This document shows, piece after piece, positions 36,278-37,882 of a stretch of DNA of 37,882 nt. The notes under the pieces are model-generated. The model had not been told where the DNA came from. It did not search any database and worked only from the letters and a program-made list of their open reading frames with translations. This DNA comes from Legionella quateirensis. Its GTDB lineage: Bacteria; Pseudomonadota; Gammaproteobacteria; Legionellales; Legionellaceae. How positions within the stretch are numbered: the stretch's first letter is position 1; every line of letters begins with the position of its first letter. The stretch covers positions 70,239 to 108,120 of the forward strand of contig NZ_LNYR01000041.1 in the NCBI RefSeq assembly GCF_001467955.1, given 5' to 3'. The translations under genes and the position numbers were made by a program.

Positions 36278-37606
36278 TCAATTAAGCAGTTTATGCACAA
36301 TTTTTTCCATAGCGCTAGAGCGGGATCCTTTTACTAATACAGTTGTATTATCTGAAAGCTCCTCGAGCAAACTTTGAACCAGTTCTTCCTGATTGGAAAA
36401 ATGTTGTCCTCTATCGCCAAATGCCTGTGAGGCTAACAGGCTATGTGTTCCACAACTCAACAATTGATCAATCCCTAATTGGTTCGCAGCTAATCCAACT
36501 TCCTGATGGTGTTGTGTCGCCCAATCACCTAATTCACCCATATCTCCAAATACAAATATCCTTTTTCCTGGCCGCATCGCCAATACTTCCAAAGCAGTTA
36601 ACACGGAGCGTAAATTCGCATTATAAGTATCATCAATAATCGTTGATTTGTTTTTTCCGGGTAATACGGTCATTCGCCCTTTTACCCCACTAAACTGGTT
36701 TAAACCTTTTTGAATGTCCTGAATTGAAATACCAACAGCATAACAACAGGTTGCAGCAGCCAAGGCATTTTTGACATTATGTAGACCGGGCACTTGCAAT
36801 TCGATGTCAGTCCTGGCATTAGGCAATACTAAAGAAAAATGACCTCGTCCATGTGTGTCCAAACGTACATCCTGCGCATAAACATCTGCTGGATGATCGG
36901 CTGAAAATCTTAATACTCTTTTATCAGCAATCAAATTATCCCAGAAATGGGAATAGGCATCATCATCATTGATAACAACAGTTCCATGAACTGATACACC
37001 TTGATGTATCTCCCCTTTAGCACGAGCAACACCATCAATAGAGCCAAATCCCTCAACATGAGCAGGGGCAATATTATTAATCAAAGTTACATCAGGATGA
37101 ACAATTGCCACCGTATGAGCAATTTCTCCGGGATGATTTGCTCCCAATTCAAAAACAGCGTACCGATGTTGATGATTTAACTGCAACACACTTAAAGGGG
37201 CACCGATATGATTATTTAAATTGCCTTTAGTTGCATGTGAAGGAGGAGGTAAAATAGCGGCTATCATTTCTTTTACTGTAGTTTTTCCATTTGAGCCAGT
37301 TAATGCAATGACTGGACAATGAAGTTTTTGTCGATGCGCTTCTGCAATTTTGGCCAGAGCCAAAACAGGATCATCTACAACAAACTGAGGTATTTGCACA
37401 CCCGGAATGGCTCGATTAACCACCGCAGCAATAGCTCCCTTTGCTTCAACTTCCTTGATGAAGTCATGCCCATCAAAGTTATCCCCTTTAATGGCAACAA
37501 AAAGATTTCCTGGCTGAATGGTGCGGCTATCGATACAAACACCAGTAACTTCAGTGTTAATCGAACAGGTTTGAGAAAGCAATGACGCAATAGTATTTAG
37601 ATTCAT
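36278..37606 (-). CDS. murF: UDP-MurNAc-tripeptide-D-alanyl-D-alanine ligase MurF
   Basis: 442 residues. It adds D-Ala-D-Ala to the tripeptide precursor. Domain 1 carries GVCIDSRTIQPGNLFVAIKG; the ATP loop is ALTGSNGKTTVKEM (about 105-115), then ELGANHPGEI and the C-terminal IDDTYNANLRS. First gene of the dcw block in this window; murE, ftsI, ftsL, rsmH and mraZ are not directly upstream, where repeats begin instead. The ribosome site is weak. Confidence 0.97.
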   Translation of the reverse strand: MNLNTIASLLSQTCSINTEVTGVCIDSRTIQPGNLFVAIKGDNFDGHDFIKEVEAKGAIAAVVNRAIPGVQIPQFVVDDPVLALAKIAEAHRQKLHCPVIALTGSNGKTTVKEMIAAILPPPSHATKGNLNNHIGAPLSVLQLNHQHRYAVFELGANHPGEIAHTVAIVHPDVTLINNIAPAHVEGFGSIDGVARAKGEIHQGVSVHGTVVINDDDAYSHFWDNLIADKRVLRFSADHPADVYAQDVRLDTHGRGHFSLVLPNARTDIELQVPGLHNVKNALAAATCCYAVGISIQDIQKGLNQFSGVKGRMTVLPGKNKSTIIDDTYNANLRSVLTALEVLAMRPGKRIFVFGDMGELGDWATQHHQEVGLAANQLGIDQLLSCGTHSLLASQAFGDRGQHFSNQEELVQSLLEELSDNTTVLVKGSRSSAMEKIVHKLLN

Positions 37607-37631
37607 GATATCTACATAAGGCTAAAAGTCT

Positions 37632-37661
37632 AGTGTACTAACACTCACGCTTAGAGTTCAA
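37632..37661 (-). promoter_or_regulatory. Candidate murF promoter
   Basis: Minus strand TTGAAC, an 18-base spacer, TACACT, about 25 bases upstream of the start codon. Four of six matches at each element; sequence evidence only. Confidence 0.35.
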
Positions 37662-37725
37662 GATGAATCGTAATCAGAACTTCTCAGAATGTGATAATCA
37701 ACATTAATTTATAGAAAAATCACCA

Positions 37726-37769
37726 GGGTGTGTTGACAGCTCATCAATATATTCCCAACGTTCCGCGAC
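37726..37769. repeat. Second copy of the TGTTGACA element, one end degraded
   Basis: The plus strand GGGTGTGTTGACA ... ATATTCCCAACG aligns with the minus strand of 20471-20541 over about 44 bases at roughly 84 percent identity by eye. The right terminal repeat is no longer recognisable. Confidence 0.6.
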
Positions 37770-37840
37770 TTGTTCCTGAATTATCCTCACTTTTTAAAAA
37801 TACGCATTTATTAATTTTAATTTGCAATTTTTATAAGATC

Positions 37841-37868
37841 GTCATCCTCGCGAAGGCGGGGATCCATC
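37841..37868. repeat. GTCATCC...GGGGATCC palindromic repeat at the window edge
   Basis: ATCCTCGC-GAAG-GCGGGGAT forms a hairpin with one mismatch. This GC-rich unit resembles the GTCATCC-type intergenic palindrome found in many proteobacteria and interrupts AT-rich DNA. It may extend past the window. Confidence 0.55.
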
Positions 37869-37882
37869 CTAAAATTTAGCAC

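Noticed and set aside
37841..37882. Possible CRISPR repeat unit
   Set aside because: Only one unit and no spacers; it fits a common intergenic palindrome better.

Overview
The window is a low-GC gammaproteobacterial chromosome segment that looks like Legionella, most likely L. pneumophila or a close relative. The clues are the gene content, a promoter with the tandem TTAAT architecture expected for the PmrA regulator of Dot/Icm effectors, and a CpxR-type box beside it. Synteny supports this from memory only: in L. pneumophila the interval upstream of lpxC is where I recall legS1, ceg33 and lem28. All identifications are from reading the sequence; no database search was possible.

Layout. (1) 26-7849, minus strand: a secreted calcineurin-like phosphoesterase (LegS1-like), PBP4/DacB with a C-terminal extension, an orphan ParB, a small PmrA/CpxR-type regulated candidate effector (Ceg33-like), an outer-membrane beta-barrel, a CPBP membrane protease relative with an altered motif, and rsmB. 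(2) 6557-14376: rsmB-fmt-def on the minus strand diverges from lysM-dprA-smg-topA on the plus strand. (3) 14377-20409: a DUF4239 membrane protein, a bacterial PH-domain protein, DciA helicase loader, a large coiled-coil protein under a second PmrA-type promoter (candidate Dot/Icm effector with a possible permuted papain-like fold), trmL, and a LysR regulator divergent from an arginase-family enzyme. (4) 20410-24531: repeat-bearing accessory stretch with a class II glutamine amidotransferase, a newly called 26-residue ORF, a GRDP-like protein and an M13 metallopeptidase. (5) 24532-37606, minus strand: the division and cell wall (dcw) cluster murF-mraY-murD-ftsW-murC-murB-ddl-ftsQ-ftsA-ftsZ-lpxC, lacking murG at its usual place.

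How it works together. The dcw genes make UDP-MurNAc-pentapeptide and lipid I and build the early divisome; DacB trims the product; LpxC commits to lipid A. def, fmt and rsmB act in translation start and ribosome maturation. dprA, topA, dciA and parB touch DNA uptake, topology, helicase loading and segregation. Between the housekeeping blocks sit two candidate host-directed effector genes and short palindromic repeats.

Most notable: two promoters share an identical PmrA-box-to-minus-10 geometry, one with a perfect CpxR box; the coiled-coil protein has a GHA...NNC arrangement; there is a REPIN-like doublet, a small terminal-inverted-repeat element found twice, and a translationally coupled small ORF.
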